Source of the DNA: Phycisphaeraceae bacterium
Lineage (GTDB): Bacteria; Planctomycetota; Phycisphaerae; Phycisphaerales; SM1A02
Direction: 5' to 3'
Length of the DNA: 64,000 nt
Assembly (NCBI GenBank): GCA_019636755.1
Contig: JAHBWZ010000002.1
Span: 522,099-586,098, forward strand
How positions within the stretch are numbered: the stretch's first letter is position 1; every line of letters begins with the position of its first letter. A model generated the notes under the pieces. It was not told the DNA's origin, did no database searches, and saw only the letters and a program-made list of their open reading frames with translations. The position numbers and the translations under genes were made by a program. Shown piece by piece: positions 15,889 to 25,874 of the stretch.

Positions 15889-16863
15889 ATGGCTGAAGGA
15901 ACCACCGTCCGCGCTGAGAGCTACCTTGCTCCGGAAACGCTCGTGCAGCTCGCCCCGTTCACGCTGCGGGCGAAGATGATCGTCGAGGGCGTCATGAGCG
16001 GTATGCACCGCTCACCGTACCAGGGCATGGCGGTCGAGTTTGCGGAACACCGGCAGTATGTGGCCGGCGACGATCCGAAGCACCTGGACTGGAAGGTCTA
16101 CGCGCGGACCGACAAGCTCTACATCAAGCAGTACCAGCAGGAGACGAATCTCGACGTCATCGTGATGATTGACGCGTCCGCGTCGATGGGATACGGCAGC
16201 CTGGAGGTGAAGCAGGGATGGGGCGGGACGACGGCCAGCGGGCGCATGCTCCGGTGGACCAAATTCGATCACGCCACGGCGCTGGCTACCGCGGTGGCGC
16301 ATCTCTGCCTCGGGCAGCAGGACCGCATCGGCCTGGCGGTCTTCGCCGATGACATCCTGGCGCTCGTCGCGCGTTCCAGCGCGCAGGACCAGTGGCGCCG
16401 CATCGTCAACGCGCTTCGCGTCATGCCGGTCGAATCCGGCACCGATCTTCGGAAGGTCGCCGACAAGGTTCTCGGAAAGGTCCAGAATCGAGCCCTGTTC
16501 ATCATCATCTCGGACTTCTTCGAGGACGAGGAGAACGTGCGGCAGATGCTCGCCCGCTTCAAGCATCGCCGGCACGACGTGCTGCTGGTCAACACGCTCG
16601 ACCGCGAGGAGATGCGGTTCGGGTTCCGTGATCCGACGCCGTTCGAAGGCCTGGAAGGCGAGGGGCGGCTGCGCGTGGATCCGCGCGCGATCCGCGAGGG
16701 GTATCTCGCCGCGCTGCGCCGCCACCTGGACGCGGTCTCCTCCCACGCCCGCGCCTTCGGGTTCGACGAGGTGCGCGTCGACACGCACGAGTCCGTCGGG
16801 CCGCCGCTGGCGTACGTCCTGGCCCGCCGCGGCGCGATGCTCAAGCGGAGCGGCGTGATATGA
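15889..16863 (+). CDS. DUF58 domain protein (VWA-like)
   Basis: A 324-residue cytoplasmic protein starting MAEGTTVRAESYLAPETL. The DUF58 hallmark is present (EFAEHRQYVAGDDPKHLDWKVYART), followed by a VWA-type metal site in MIDASASMGYG (DxSxS). It starts 16 bases after moxR and its stop overlaps the next start by four bases. In this gene order DUF58 proteins are adaptors or substrates of MoxR ATPases. The exact cellular role is unknown. Confidence 0.9.
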   Translation: MAEGTTVRAESYLAPETLVQLAPFTLRAKMIVEGVMSGMHRSPYQGMAVEFAEHRQYVAGDDPKHLDWKVYARTDKLYIKQYQQETNLDVIVMIDASASMGYGSLEVKQGWGGTTASGRMLRWTKFDHATALATAVAHLCLGQQDRIGLAVFADDILALVARSSAQDQWRRIVNALRVMPVESGTDLRKVADKVLGKVQNRALFIIISDFFEDEENVRQMLARFKHRRHDVLLVNTLDREEMRFGFRDPTPFEGLEGEGRLRVDPRAIREGYLAALRRHLDAVSSHARAFGFDEVRVDTHESVGPPLAYVLARRGAMLKRSGVI

Positions 16864-19220
16864 CGTTCACCGCCGTCGGGTTCCTGGTGGCCGGGATGGT
16901 GGCGACCGCGGTGCCGATCATCATCCATCTGCTGTGGCGCCATCGGCGGCGCCCGGTGCCGTGGGCGGCGATGCGCTTCCTGCTGGAGGCATGGCGGAAG
17001 AGCCGCCGGCGCCTGGCGCTGGAGCAGTTCATCCTGCTCGCCACGCGATGCCTTGTCCTCATCGTGCTCGGCGCGGCGCTGGCACGGCCGCTGCTGGAGT
17101 CGCAGTTCCCGGGCCTGGGCGCCGGCGGCCGTTCGCTCTACCTCGTGATCGATGACGGCGCGCTCTCCGGGCTGACGGACGACGCGGGCGAAACCGCACT
17201 CCAGCGGCAGATCCGCCGGGCGGAGGCGGCGCTGGCGCGACTCGGGCCGGGCGACGCCGTGGGCGTGGTGACGACCGCGCAGCCGGTGCAGGGGCGGCTC
17301 ATTCCGCCTTCGACCGACCCCGCCGCCGCCGCCGCGCTCATCCGGTCGCTGCGCCCGCAGGCATCGTCATCGGACGTGGCGGGGGCGCTGCGGCTGGTCG
17401 CCGAGGCGCTGGCGCTTCCCGGTGCCGCGGGCATGCATGCGTCCGTGCTGCTGCTCAGCGACCTGCGCGCCGGGGCATGCACGCAGGATGAACCGGTGCC
17501 GCAACTCGTGGCGTCCGGCGGCGGCCGCGCCGATCTGCGCGTCGTGCATCCGGCGCGGGAGCCGGCGCACAACGTGTCCATCATGTCGATCGAGCCGCTC
17601 CGTACCGTCATCATTGCCGGCGCGCAGGACGGCAGCGACATCGTCACGGTGCGCCTCCGCCGGTCGGGCGGCGACCTGCCGCGGGCGGTGTCCACCGTCC
17701 GGCTGTCGGGTGACGGGATCCGGCCGGTGGCGCCGCGCCCCGTGGAGTGGAGCGCGGGACAGATCGAGTCCGCGGTCGATTTCCCGCTGACGTTCGACGC
17801 GAGGGAGGACCGCGAGATCGCACTCAGCGCCCGCATCGACGATGACGTGCTTGTCATCGACAATGAACGCAGCACGATTCTCTCGATGCGCCGGTCGCTG
17901 CGCGGCGCACTCATCGATCGTCGGTCATTCGGCGTCGATCCGTCGCTCGATCGACTGCCGGCGGGCGAGTGGATGCGCCGGGCCCTCGATCCCGCGCACG
18001 GGACAGCCGCGTCCTTCGGGGTGGTCCCGCCGATCGGACTCATCGATCTCGAGCCGGCCACGATCACGCTGCGTGACCTCCAGGGCAACGACTTCGCGGT
18101 CGTGGCGCGTCCCGACCTGCTCGCCGCCGAGGGCTGGTCGGCCCTCGCCGCGTGGGGTGCGTCGGGTGGACTGATCCTGCTGCTGCCCCCGGGCGAGGCC
18201 CCGGTGCATGCGTGGACGGACGCGTTCCGGTCCGCGTTCGGCACCGCGTGGTCGATCGACCGGGAGGCCGTCACGCGACCGGTGGCGCTGCAGCCGTCGA
18301 GCACGGGCTCGCGGCTGCTGCGGATGATCGCCTCCGATATCGCCGTGCTCGCGCCGGCGGTGGAGATCTTCCGGCGCGTGCCGATCGCACTCGATCGCGC
18401 CGACGCGGAGGTCGTGCTCCTCCTTCAGAACGGTGAACCGTGCATCATCGCCGCACCGGTCATGCCTGCAGGCGATCCGCCGTCCGCGATCGGACGGAGC
18501 GTGCCCGCGCCGATGCGCGCCGACCAGGCGGGTTCCTTCACGGCGCCGGGCCTGCTGGTCGTGTTCGCCGTGGCGCCGCGACTGGACTGGACGAATCTGC
18601 CCGCGAAGCCGCTCATGGTTCCGCTGGTGCAGGAACTCGTGCGTCAGGGCGTGAGCGAGATCCGCGCCCGCGTGGAGTACCTGGCGGGCTCCAGTCCGGC
18701 ACTCGTCATGCCGGGCGCGTCCGGACCGGGACAGGTGGAGGCGCCGAGCGGGCGCGTCCTGCCGCTGGATGAGCGCGGGCGACCGGTCCAGCCGCTCCTG
18801 GAGACCGGCGTTCACCAGGTGGTCGACCGCGGCGGCCGCGCCCTTCGATCGTTCACCGTGACCATCGACGCACAGGCGACCAGCGCCGATCCCGTCCCCG
18901 CCGACGTGATCCTGTCCTGGCTCAACCGCCCGATCGCGGGCGACGCGGATTCGCCGGCGCCCGTCGGGCTCAGTCCGTGGCGGACCGTGAGCGACCAGGA
19001 GATCGCCGAGGGCGACAGCGCCGAGGCCGGGAGCCCGAGGTCCAGCCCCGCGTTCCTGCTGCTCGTCCTGCTGCTCGCGCTGCTCATCATCGAGGCGCTG
19101 CTCGCGCGGCGCTTCTCCTGCGTCGGCCGCGGCGGTGGACCGGCGGGAGACCCGATCGCGCCGACGCTCACCGCGCGCGGCGGCGCTCGACCGGATGCGT
19201 CGGCGAGGGCCGCGGCGTGA
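16860..19220 (+). CDS. BatA-domain membrane protein
   Basis: A 786-residue protein with the BatA N-terminal module: a first membrane helix (VGFLVAGMVATAVPIIIHLL), the conserved WRHRRRPVPWAAMRFL stretch, and a second helix (LLATRCLVLIVLGAALARPL). A large extracytoplasmic region follows (VWA-like near VIDDGALSGL, where the usual DxSxS serine site is not obvious). A last helix near the end is AFLLLVLLLALLIIEALLARR. It overlaps its upstream neighbour (ATGA) and its downstream neighbour (TGATG), so translation is coupled. Known members sit in Bacteroides aerotolerance-like operons. Envelope stress or assembly is a guess. Confidence 0.85.
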   Translation: MTFTAVGFLVAGMVATAVPIIIHLLWRHRRRPVPWAAMRFLLEAWRKSRRRLALEQFILLATRCLVLIVLGAALARPLLESQFPGLGAGGRSLYLVIDDGALSGLTDDAGETALQRQIRRAEAALARLGPGDAVGVVTTAQPVQGRLIPPSTDPAAAAALIRSLRPQASSSDVAGALRLVAEALALPGAAGMHASVLLLSDLRAGACTQDEPVPQLVASGGGRADLRVVHPAREPAHNVSIMSIEPLRTVIIAGAQDGSDIVTVRLRRSGGDLPRAVSTVRLSGDGIRPVAPRPVEWSAGQIESAVDFPLTFDAREDREIALSARIDDDVLVIDNERSTILSMRRSLRGALIDRRSFGVDPSLDRLPAGEWMRRALDPAHGTAASFGVVPPIGLIDLEPATITLRDLQGNDFAVVARPDLLAAEGWSALAAWGASGGLILLLPPGEAPVHAWTDAFRSAFGTAWSIDREAVTRPVALQPSSTGSRLLRMIASDIAVLAPAVEIFRRVPIALDRADAEVVLLLQNGEPCIIAAPVMPAGDPPSAIGRSVPAPMRADQAGSFTAPGLLVVFAVAPRLDWTNLPAKPLMVPLVQELVRQGVSEIRARVEYLAGSSPALVMPGASGPGQVEAPSGRVLPLDERGRPVQPLLETGVHQVVDRGGRALRSFTVTIDAQATSADPVPADVILSWLNRPIAGDADSPAPVGLSPWRTVSDQEIAEGDSAEAGSPRSSPAFLLLVLLLALLIIEALLARRFSCVGRGGGPAGDPIAPTLTARGGARPDASARAAA

Positions 19221-21538
19221 TGAACACGCCGATCATGCGCCGCCTGCTGGGGCTGGAGACCATCCCGGAGGATGCCGGCAACCTGGCGCTTGTCTTCGAG
19301 CGCGCCTGGCCCGCGTGGGCCTGGGCGCTGGCCGTCCTCGCGATCGTCGGCCTGGCCGCGTGGTCGTACTCGCGCCTGGAAGGATCGCGCGGTCGACGCG
19401 GCATCCTCGCCGGCCTGCGTGCGCTGATCCTGACGCTGGCGCTGCTGCTGGTGGCCGGTCCGATGGCGGAGATGCCGCGCGAGATCATCGAGCGCGACTG
19501 GGTCATCATGCTGCTGGACCGCAGCGCGTCGATGACGGTCGTGGACCGTCCGGACGACGCTTCCTCGCGCGATGCGGCGCTGCGCAGCGCACTTGCCTTG
19601 AACGCCGGTCTCTTCGCGGAGATGGCGGCGCAGCGCGAACTGCGGTGGTTCGGGTTCCACGAGGCGCTCTTCCGCCTCGAGGATGCACGCGACGCCGGCG
19701 CGCTTCCCGACCCCGGCCCGGCCGATGGCGCGGCGACGAACCTCGCGGTGGCGCTCGACCAGACGATGCAGCGCGCCGCGGCGCGCCAGGTGTCGGCGAT
19801 CGTGCTGATGTCCGACGGGCGGACGAGCACGCCGCCGTCGCGGGCGCTCGTCCGGCAGCTCCAGTCGGAAGCGATCCCGCTCATGGTGGTGCCCTTCGGG
19901 TCACCGGAACCCCTGGGGGACCTGGCGATCGGCGCCGTGCAGGCGCCCAGCCGCGCCTTCGCGCGGGACCGCGTGCCGGTGACGGTGGAGATCGACCGGA
20001 TCGGCAGCGGCGCGGCCGGCCTGGGCGGCACGGTGCAGCTCATCGATGATCTGACCGGTGAAGTCCTGGACAGCGTCCGCGTGGATCCGTCCGAGGAGCG
20101 CACCGCGGACGTCACGCTGCTCGCGGAGCCGGCGCTCGCGGGCGAGGCGGCCTGGCGCGTGGAGATCGTCCCCGATCGACCCGACCTCGTGGAGGCGAAC
20201 AACCGGCGGACGATCGCGATCGAACTGGTCGATCGACCGCTTCGCGTGCTGTACATCGACGGCTATCCGCGCTGGGAGTACCGGTACATCAAGAACCTGC
20301 TCGTCCGCGAGGAGAGCATCGAGAGTTCGGTGATGCTGCTCTCCGCCGATCGCGACTTTGCCCAGGAGGGCAACCTTCCCATCACGCGCCTGCCGCGCAC
20401 GCGCGAGGAGTGGGCGGCTTTCGACGTCATCGTCATCGGCGACGTTCCGGGCACGTTCTTCTCACCCGACCAGCTGGAGCAGATGCGCGGCCAGGTGGCG
20501 GAGGGCGGCGTCGGACTGCTCTGGGTGGCGGGAGAGCGCTCACTGCCGTCCACGTATGCCGGCACCTCGCTCGCCGACCTGCTTCCGATGCGCGGGACGC
20601 TGCGCCTGGCGCCGATCGGGACGCCCGTCCACCTGCGTCCGACCGCGCTGGCGGGGCGGCTCGGACTCCTGTCTCTGGGCGGCGTCGACGAGGCGGAGCG
20701 CGGCTGGCCGCGCGAACTGGCCGACCCGATGGTCGGCTGGTCACGGCTCTTCTGGGCGCAGCGCATCGACGCGGACCTGCTCAAGCCCACCGCGGAGATC
20801 CTGGCGGAGACCTCGGAGTCGTTCGGCGAATCGGGCCCGCTGCCGCTGGTGCTGCAGATGCGCTTCGGCGCCGGGACCTCGATGTACGTCGCGACCGACG
20901 AGATCTGGCGCTGGCGCTACGGGCGCGGCGAACTGCTCCCGGAACAGTTCTGGATCCAGCTGATCCGCGTGCTCGGGCGCGAGAGCCTGGTGCGCGGCGG
21001 CGAGGTCGCACTGCTCTCCGTGTCGCCGCGCCGCGCCGAGGCGCGCAGTCCCATCCGCATCGCGGTCACCCTGCTGGAGGGTCGGGGCATCGCCGCGCCG
21101 CCCGCGTCCCTGCCCGCCGTCATCGAGAGCGCCACCGGCGAACGGGTCGCCGAGATCGAACTGCCGGCGGATCCCGAGGTCCCGGGTCGCTACAGCCGCA
21201 CCTGGATTCCCGCGCTGCCCGGAACCTGGCGGGTGCGCGTCCGGGATGCGTCCGTGCCCGGGCTCGACCTCGTGTCCAGCGTGGACATCGTGACCGCGGA
21301 CGAGGAACTGCGCCGACCGGACGCCGACCATGACCTGCTCGCCCGGCTGGCGGCGGAGACCGGCGGTCGGGTGCTGGACCCGGCCGATCTCTCCGAACTC
21401 CGTTCCATCCGCGACCGATCGATCCGGACCCGGGCCCCGCTCCGCGAGCCGATCTGGGACACGGCATTCGTCTTCGGACTCATGCTTCTGCTGCTGACCG
21501 TGGAATGGATCGGTCGAAAGATGCTTCGTCTGCCGTAG
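19220..21538 (+). CDS. VWA-domain and glutamine-amidotransferase-like membrane protein
   Basis: A 772-residue protein with two N-terminal membrane helices (AWAWALAVLAIVGLAAWSY and GLRALILTLALLLVAGPMA). A VWA domain with intact metal motif follows (MLLDRSASM), then CARDB/Ig-like segments. A class-I glutamine-amidotransferase-like fold begins LRVLYIDGYPRWEYRY with VIVIGDVPGTFFSPDQ. No catalytic cysteine is obvious in that domain, which suggests a binding role. A final membrane helix is TAFVFGLMLLLLTVEWI. The start codon overlaps the previous stop by one base. Known in planctomycetes from the MoxR gene neighbourhood. Biochemical role unknown. Confidence 0.85.
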   Translation: MNTPIMRRLLGLETIPEDAGNLALVFERAWPAWAWALAVLAIVGLAAWSYSRLEGSRGRRGILAGLRALILTLALLLVAGPMAEMPREIIERDWVIMLLDRSASMTVVDRPDDASSRDAALRSALALNAGLFAEMAAQRELRWFGFHEALFRLEDARDAGALPDPGPADGAATNLAVALDQTMQRAAARQVSAIVLMSDGRTSTPPSRALVRQLQSEAIPLMVVPFGSPEPLGDLAIGAVQAPSRAFARDRVPVTVEIDRIGSGAAGLGGTVQLIDDLTGEVLDSVRVDPSEERTADVTLLAEPALAGEAAWRVEIVPDRPDLVEANNRRTIAIELVDRPLRVLYIDGYPRWEYRYIKNLLVREESIESSVMLLSADRDFAQEGNLPITRLPRTREEWAAFDVIVIGDVPGTFFSPDQLEQMRGQVAEGGVGLLWVAGERSLPSTYAGTSLADLLPMRGTLRLAPIGTPVHLRPTALAGRLGLLSLGGVDEAERGWPRELADPMVGWSRLFWAQRIDADLLKPTAEILAETSESFGESGPLPLVLQMRFGAGTSMYVATDEIWRWRYGRGELLPEQFWIQLIRVLGRESLVRGGEVALLSVSPRRAEARSPIRIAVTLLEGRGIAAPPASLPAVIESATGERVAEIELPADPEVPGRYSRTWIPALPGTWRVRVRDASVPGLDLVSSVDIVTADEELRRPDADHDLLARLAAETGGRVLDPADLSELRSIRDRSIRTRAPLREPIWDTAFVFGLMLLLLTVEWIGRKMLRLP

Positions 21539-21546
21539 ACTCCACC

Positions 21547-24500
21547 ATGCGCGACCTCGTCAGGGAACTCGGCCGGATCCAGGGGAGAGCGCGGCTGCTG
21601 CTCCTGACGCATCGCACGGCGATGGCCGCGGCGGGGTTCCTGGCGGTGCTGCTCCTGGTCATCGCGTTCGACTATCTCCTGCGCTTTCCCGCCGGCCTGC
21701 GCGCACTGCTGCTGATCGGCATCGTCGCGGGCGTGGTCATGGTCTTCCTGCGGGTTCTCCGGCCCGCCCTGCGCTTCCGGCCGACGTTGACCCAGGTGGC
21801 GCTCCGCTGCGAATCGATGCACCCGCCGCTGCGCGGACGGCTTGCCTCGTCCGTCGAGTTCGTGCTGGCGGGAACCGATCGCACCAGCCCGCTGGCGGCG
21901 CGCACGGTGCGGGAGACGCAGCGCCGCGTCGAGTCGATGGCGCTGGCCACCGTCGTCCGGCAGGGGACGGCGCTGGCGGGGGTCGTGGCGCTCGTCGCAA
22001 CCGTGCTTCTCGCGACGGCGACGTGGATCTTCGCACCGGACATTGCCCGGATCGGGGCCGCGCGGCTCCTGGCGCCGTTCGCCGGCACGGAGTGGCCTGC
22101 GCGCACGGCGGTGGAGTCGCTCATGTCGGAGGTGCTTCCGGCGAACCGCGTGCATCCGCGCGGGCAGGTGCTCCCGCTGCGCGCCCGGAACCTGACGCCG
22201 CGCGGCGCGCACGAGCGCGTCGAGGCCTGGTTCCGCCTGCAGCGCGAGGGCGAGGACGGTGCCTGGCAGTCCGTCCTGCTCACGCACCAGGGCGACGGGA
22301 TTCACGAGCGCCTGATCGACGCCGACGCGGACGCGATGGAGGTGTACTTCGCGACGCAGGACAACCGGTCGCCCGTGGAGCGGCTCCGTCTGGAGCCGCC
22401 GCCGGCGGTTGAACGCGCGGAACTCACGATCGTGCCGCCGGCATACGCCGAGTCGTTTCTCGACGTCCGGACCGTCGACCTGGGAACGGGAACGGACGAG
22501 CGGCGGCGGCTTCGGGAAGGCGTGCTGGTCGGGTCGGAGGCCGTCCTCCGGCTCTCGCTCAACAAGCCGGTGCCGGTGCCCGGTGAGACGGATCCGGACC
22601 CGGCCTGGCTCGCGCGACTGCTGGAGGGATCCCGTCCGGACGTTTCCGCAGACCTCGTCTTCGAGGCAGCTCGACACGACGGACAGTCCAGGCAACTCAC
22701 GCTGCGCTGGACCCTGCACGAACCGGCGCGGATGGCCGTCGGACTGGAGGATCGCTCCGGGCTTCGCAATGCCGAACCGATCGAGTACATGATCGACGTC
22801 GCCGCGGACCGGCCGCCGGCGGTCACGCTGACGCGACCGGAGCGCGACGAAGCGATCCTCGCCAGCGCCGTGGTCGAACTGGCCGCCGAGGCGCGTGATG
22901 ACGTGGCGATCGAGCGCCTCTCGCTGGAGGCGCACGTCCAGCGCGCCGCGGCGCTCGCGTCCGGGCTTCCTCCCGATCCGCTCCCGACGCACCTGGAGCG
23001 GCAGAGCGCCGCCCGCGCCGTGGATCTCGCCGGCGCGCTCGACCTGGCGCCGGCCGGCCTCGTGCCGGGAGACGTGGTGCTCCTTGCCGCGGTGGCCGAA
23101 GACGGCTTCCTGGCGGACGGCGCGCGCCGTGCTCCGGTGCGATCGACCCCGCGGCGCCTGCTGGTCGTCAGTCCGCTGGACCTTGCCGAGCAGATCCGGC
23201 GCGGCCTGGGCACCGTGCGGCAGAACGCGATCCGCATCGAGTCGCTCCAGTCGGAACTCCAGGACGCGGCGGAGGCGCTGGCCCGCAGTCCCGGTCGCGT
23301 CGAAGCGCGGGCGGTGGCACAGGCCCAGGCCCAGCTCTCCGATCGCATCGCCGCGCAGCGGGAGTCGGTGGACATGCTGGTGGACCAGGCGGCGCGCAAC
23401 CGGCTGGACGATCCGCAGGTGAGCGACCTGCTGCGGCAGTCGCGGGACCTGCTCAGTTTCGCCGGTCGGGCTGCGGCCGAGGCTGCCGGCGCGGCGGAGC
23501 GCGTGGGCGAGGGGGCGCCGGATGTCCCGGAGGCGCTCGAGTCGCTCGCGGACCAGCAGCAGCGCGTGCGGGACGAACTGTCCGACCTGGTCGCGCTGCT
23601 CGACCGGGACGAGGACTCGTGGATCGTGCAGCGCCGGCTGGAGGGCCTGCTCACGCGCCAGGAGGCGATCAGCGAGGTCACGGACGCCGTCAATGCCCGG
23701 ACGCGGGGCATGGACCAGTCGGATCTGGCCGCCGGTGAGCGCGAGGAACTCGAGCGCCTGGCCGCCGAGCAGCGCGCCCTTCGTGACGAGGCCAGGGCGC
23801 TGGTCGAAGAGATGCGCCGGCGCGCGCGGGCGCTGGGCGACGTCGACCGCCAGGCGGGCGAAGCGATGCAGCGATCGGCGCGCATGGCGGAGCAGCGCGA
23901 GGTCGACCGGGAGATGGAGCGCGCCGCGGAGCGGATCGAACAGAACCAGCTCCAGGTCGCCGGTGACATGCAGCAGAGCGCCCGGCAGACGATCTCGCGC
24001 ATGCTGGAGGAGCTGGCGGACCAGGGGCGCAATCGCGCCGAGGAACTCCTGCGCCGGCTCTCCAGTCTGCGCGAGGTGCTGGAACGGCTGGTGCAGGCGC
24101 AGGAGTCGGAACTCATGGCGCTGGCCGTCGCCGAGGAGCGCAGCGACTTCACCGGGCGCGACCGGGCGATGATCCGGATCTCCCAGAACACGCGGTCGGC
24201 GACCGACGAGGCGCGGGCGCAGCCCCCGACGCGCCGGATCGCCCGGCGGCTTCAGCAGGCGGCGGAAGTGCAGGGTGTGGCGATCACCGCGCTGCGCGCC
24301 CAGCCCGTCGCCGTCGCGGATGCACGGGACGCCGAGGAGCGCTCGCTCCGCCTGCTCGTGGAAGCGCTGGAGTCGGCGCAGGACCTGGAGGAGGAAGCGC
24401 AGGAGGATCTCGCGGCGCAGCAGCGCGAAGCGCTGCTGGATGCCTACCGGGCGCTCGGCGAGCGCCAGGTCATGCTCCGGGAGGAGACCCTGCCCCTCGT

Positions 24501-25173
24501 CGGCGTCGAGACCGGCCGGCGTCAGCTGGTCGAAGCCCGGCGCATCGCGTCCGTCCAGGATGACATCCGCGCCGGGCTCGGCGACCTGCTTGCCGGGTCC
24601 GAGGATCTCCGGCAGTCCGGCGTGTTCTCGTTCGTGCACGATCTCATGGACCGCTGGGCGCGCCAGGCGGTCGATGCGCTGCGCGAGGGCACGGTCACCG
24701 ACACCGAGACCGATCTGCAGCGCCGCATCGCCGAGAGCATCTTCCGGCAGATCGAAGCGCTGGAGGAGGCGTCGGCGCCGCCGCCGGACTTCGCCCGTGA
24801 AGGCGGCGAGGAGCCGGCGGGTGGACAGGGCGGACAGGGCGGCGAATCCGGCGCGGGCCTGGTGCCGCCGGTGGCGGAACTCCGCCGGCTCGTCATGCTT
24901 CAGCAGCAGGTCGCGGAAGAGACGGTGCGTGCCGATGCCGCGCCGGACGCGGGTGCGGAGCGTCGGCGGGAGCGCGCGACGGAACTCGGCGCGATGCAGC
25001 GGCGCATCCTGGAACTGGCACAGGGGCTGGCCGAGATGGTCGGCGCGGGCCGCGCCGGGGGCGCGAGCGGCGACGCGGGCGCCGGCGATGGGGGACCGCC
25101 GCCGACCGGCGACGTCCCGGGACCGCCGCCTGCGCCGGACCCCGCGCCGGACGCGCAGGAGAACCGCCGATGA
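21547..25173 (+). CDS. DUF4175-like giant coiled-coil membrane protein
   Basis: About 1,208 residues. The ATG at 21547 lies nine bases after the preceding stop. An in-frame ATG at 21505 would overlap the preceding gene. Two membrane helices lie at the N-terminus (AAAGFLAVLLLVIAFDYLL and RALLLIGIVAGVVMVFL), then another near residue 155. A beta-rich middle follows, then a long Arg/Glu/Gln-rich coiled coil covering roughly residues 540-1050. A Gly/Pro-rich tail ends in PPPAPDPAPDAQENRR. This layout matches DUF4175 proteins that accompany BatA/VWA genes in planctomycetes. The next gene overlaps by four bases. A structural, envelope-spanning role is inferred only. Confidence 0.8.
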   Translation: MRDLVRELGRIQGRARLLLLTHRTAMAAAGFLAVLLLVIAFDYLLRFPAGLRALLLIGIVAGVVMVFLRVLRPALRFRPTLTQVALRCESMHPPLRGRLASSVEFVLAGTDRTSPLAARTVRETQRRVESMALATVVRQGTALAGVVALVATVLLATATWIFAPDIARIGAARLLAPFAGTEWPARTAVESLMSEVLPANRVHPRGQVLPLRARNLTPRGAHERVEAWFRLQREGEDGAWQSVLLTHQGDGIHERLIDADADAMEVYFATQDNRSPVERLRLEPPPAVERAELTIVPPAYAESFLDVRTVDLGTGTDERRRLREGVLVGSEAVLRLSLNKPVPVPGETDPDPAWLARLLEGSRPDVSADLVFEAARHDGQSRQLTLRWTLHEPARMAVGLEDRSGLRNAEPIEYMIDVAADRPPAVTLTRPERDEAILASAVVELAAEARDDVAIERLSLEAHVQRAAALASGLPPDPLPTHLERQSAARAVDLAGALDLAPAGLVPGDVVLLAAVAEDGFLADGARRAPVRSTPRRLLVVSPLDLAEQIRRGLGTVRQNAIRIESLQSELQDAAEALARSPGRVEARAVAQAQAQLSDRIAAQRESVDMLVDQAARNRLDDPQVSDLLRQSRDLLSFAGRAAAEAAGAAERVGEGAPDVPEALESLADQQQRVRDELSDLVALLDRDEDSWIVQRRLEGLLTRQEAISEVTDAVNARTRGMDQSDLAAGEREELERLAAEQRALRDEARALVEEMRRRARALGDVDRQAGEAMQRSARMAEQREVDREMERAAERIEQNQLQVAGDMQQSARQTISRMLEELADQGRNRAEELLRRLSSLREVLERLVQAQESELMALAVAEERSDFTGRDRAMIRISQNTRSATDEARAQPPTRRIARRLQQAAEVQGVAITALRAQPVAVADARDAEERSLRLLVEALESAQDLEEEAQEDLAAQQREALLDAYRALGERQVMLREETLPLVGVETGRRQLVEARRIASVQDDIRAGLGDLLAGSEDLRQSGVFSFVHDLMDRWARQAVDALREGTVTDTETDLQRRIAESIFRQIEALEEASAPPPDFAREGGEEPAGGQGGQGGESGAGLVPPVAELRRLVMLQQQVAEETVRADAAPDAGAERRRERATELGAMQRRILELAQGLAEMVGAGRAGGASGDAGAGDGGPPPTGDVPGPPPAPDPAPDAQENRR

Positions 25174-25871
25174 ACCGGACCAGGCAGCACCGCGGAACAG
25201 TTCGAATCGTCGCCATCGTGCTGGGCGTGGTCGCGGCAGCGCTGCCTGCGGCGGCGGATGATCCGCCGGACCTCGATCGGCTGCTCGATCTTCCGCCAGC
25301 CGCGCGCCCGGATGCTGCAGAGCGCGGCGACGGTGCACTCGGGGAGGCGGAAGAACTCAGCCGGCGACTCGCCGGCGATGCCTTCGAACATGCATTCAGC
25401 GCCGCGATCCGGCTCATGGGTCTCGTCAGCGATCGCCTGGAACGCGCCCTCGACACCGGTATCGAAACGCAGCGCGCCCAGCAGGACATCCTGATGCGGC
25501 TGGATGCGCTGGTGGACGAGGCGCGGCGCCGGCAGTCCGCCTCGTCGCGCAGCGGCGGCTCGTCCTCGTCCTCGTCGTCCTCGTCGTCCTCGCCGCAGGG
25601 GGCAGGCGGCGCGCGGCCCGGAGGACAGGCCGGGCGACCGGCGCCGGCGGACGGTTCTCCGTCCGGCAGCGATGGCGACGGTGACCAGGAAGGTCCGCCA
25701 CCGCCGCCGCGGCAGGGCGACATCGCGACGCGCCTGGAGGAGTCCCGCAGCGAGTGGGGCAATCTGCCGGAGCGCATCCGCTCCATGCTCCAGCAGGGCC
25801 GGCGCGAGTCGTTCTCCAGCCTGTACGAACAGATGACCCGCGAGTACTACCGGCGTCTCGCCGAGGAGTGA
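25170..25871 (+). CDS. Secreted low-complexity protein of the MoxR/BatA cluster
   Basis: A 233-residue protein with a signal peptide (IVLGVVAAALPAAADD), a helical region, then a serine homopolymer (about 25555-25590 in DNA) and a Gly/Pro-rich stretch (GGQAGRPAPADGSPSG). A C-terminal helical part is SEWGNLPERIRSMLQQGRRE. The start overlaps the DUF4175 gene (ATGA). The ending with a helical QQGRRESFSSLYEQMTREYY segment is typical of small proteins found at this place in planctomycete clusters. Function unknown. Confidence 0.75.
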   Translation: MNRTRQHRGTVRIVAIVLGVVAAALPAAADDPPDLDRLLDLPPAARPDAAERGDGALGEAEELSRRLAGDAFEHAFSAAIRLMGLVSDRLERALDTGIETQRAQQDILMRLDALVDEARRRQSASSRSGGSSSSSSSSSSSPQGAGGARPGGQAGRPAPADGSPSGSDGDGDQEGPPPPPRQGDIATRLEESRSEWGNLPERIRSMLQQGRRESFSSLYEQMTREYYRRLAEE

Positions 25872-25874
25872 CCC

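Noticed and set aside
21190..25338. A 1,382-codon minus-strand open frame opposite the DUF4175-like gene
   Set aside because: It is antisense to a clear coding sequence. The translation is Arg/His/Ala/Pro-rich with no domains. Such frames arise from third-position GC bias.
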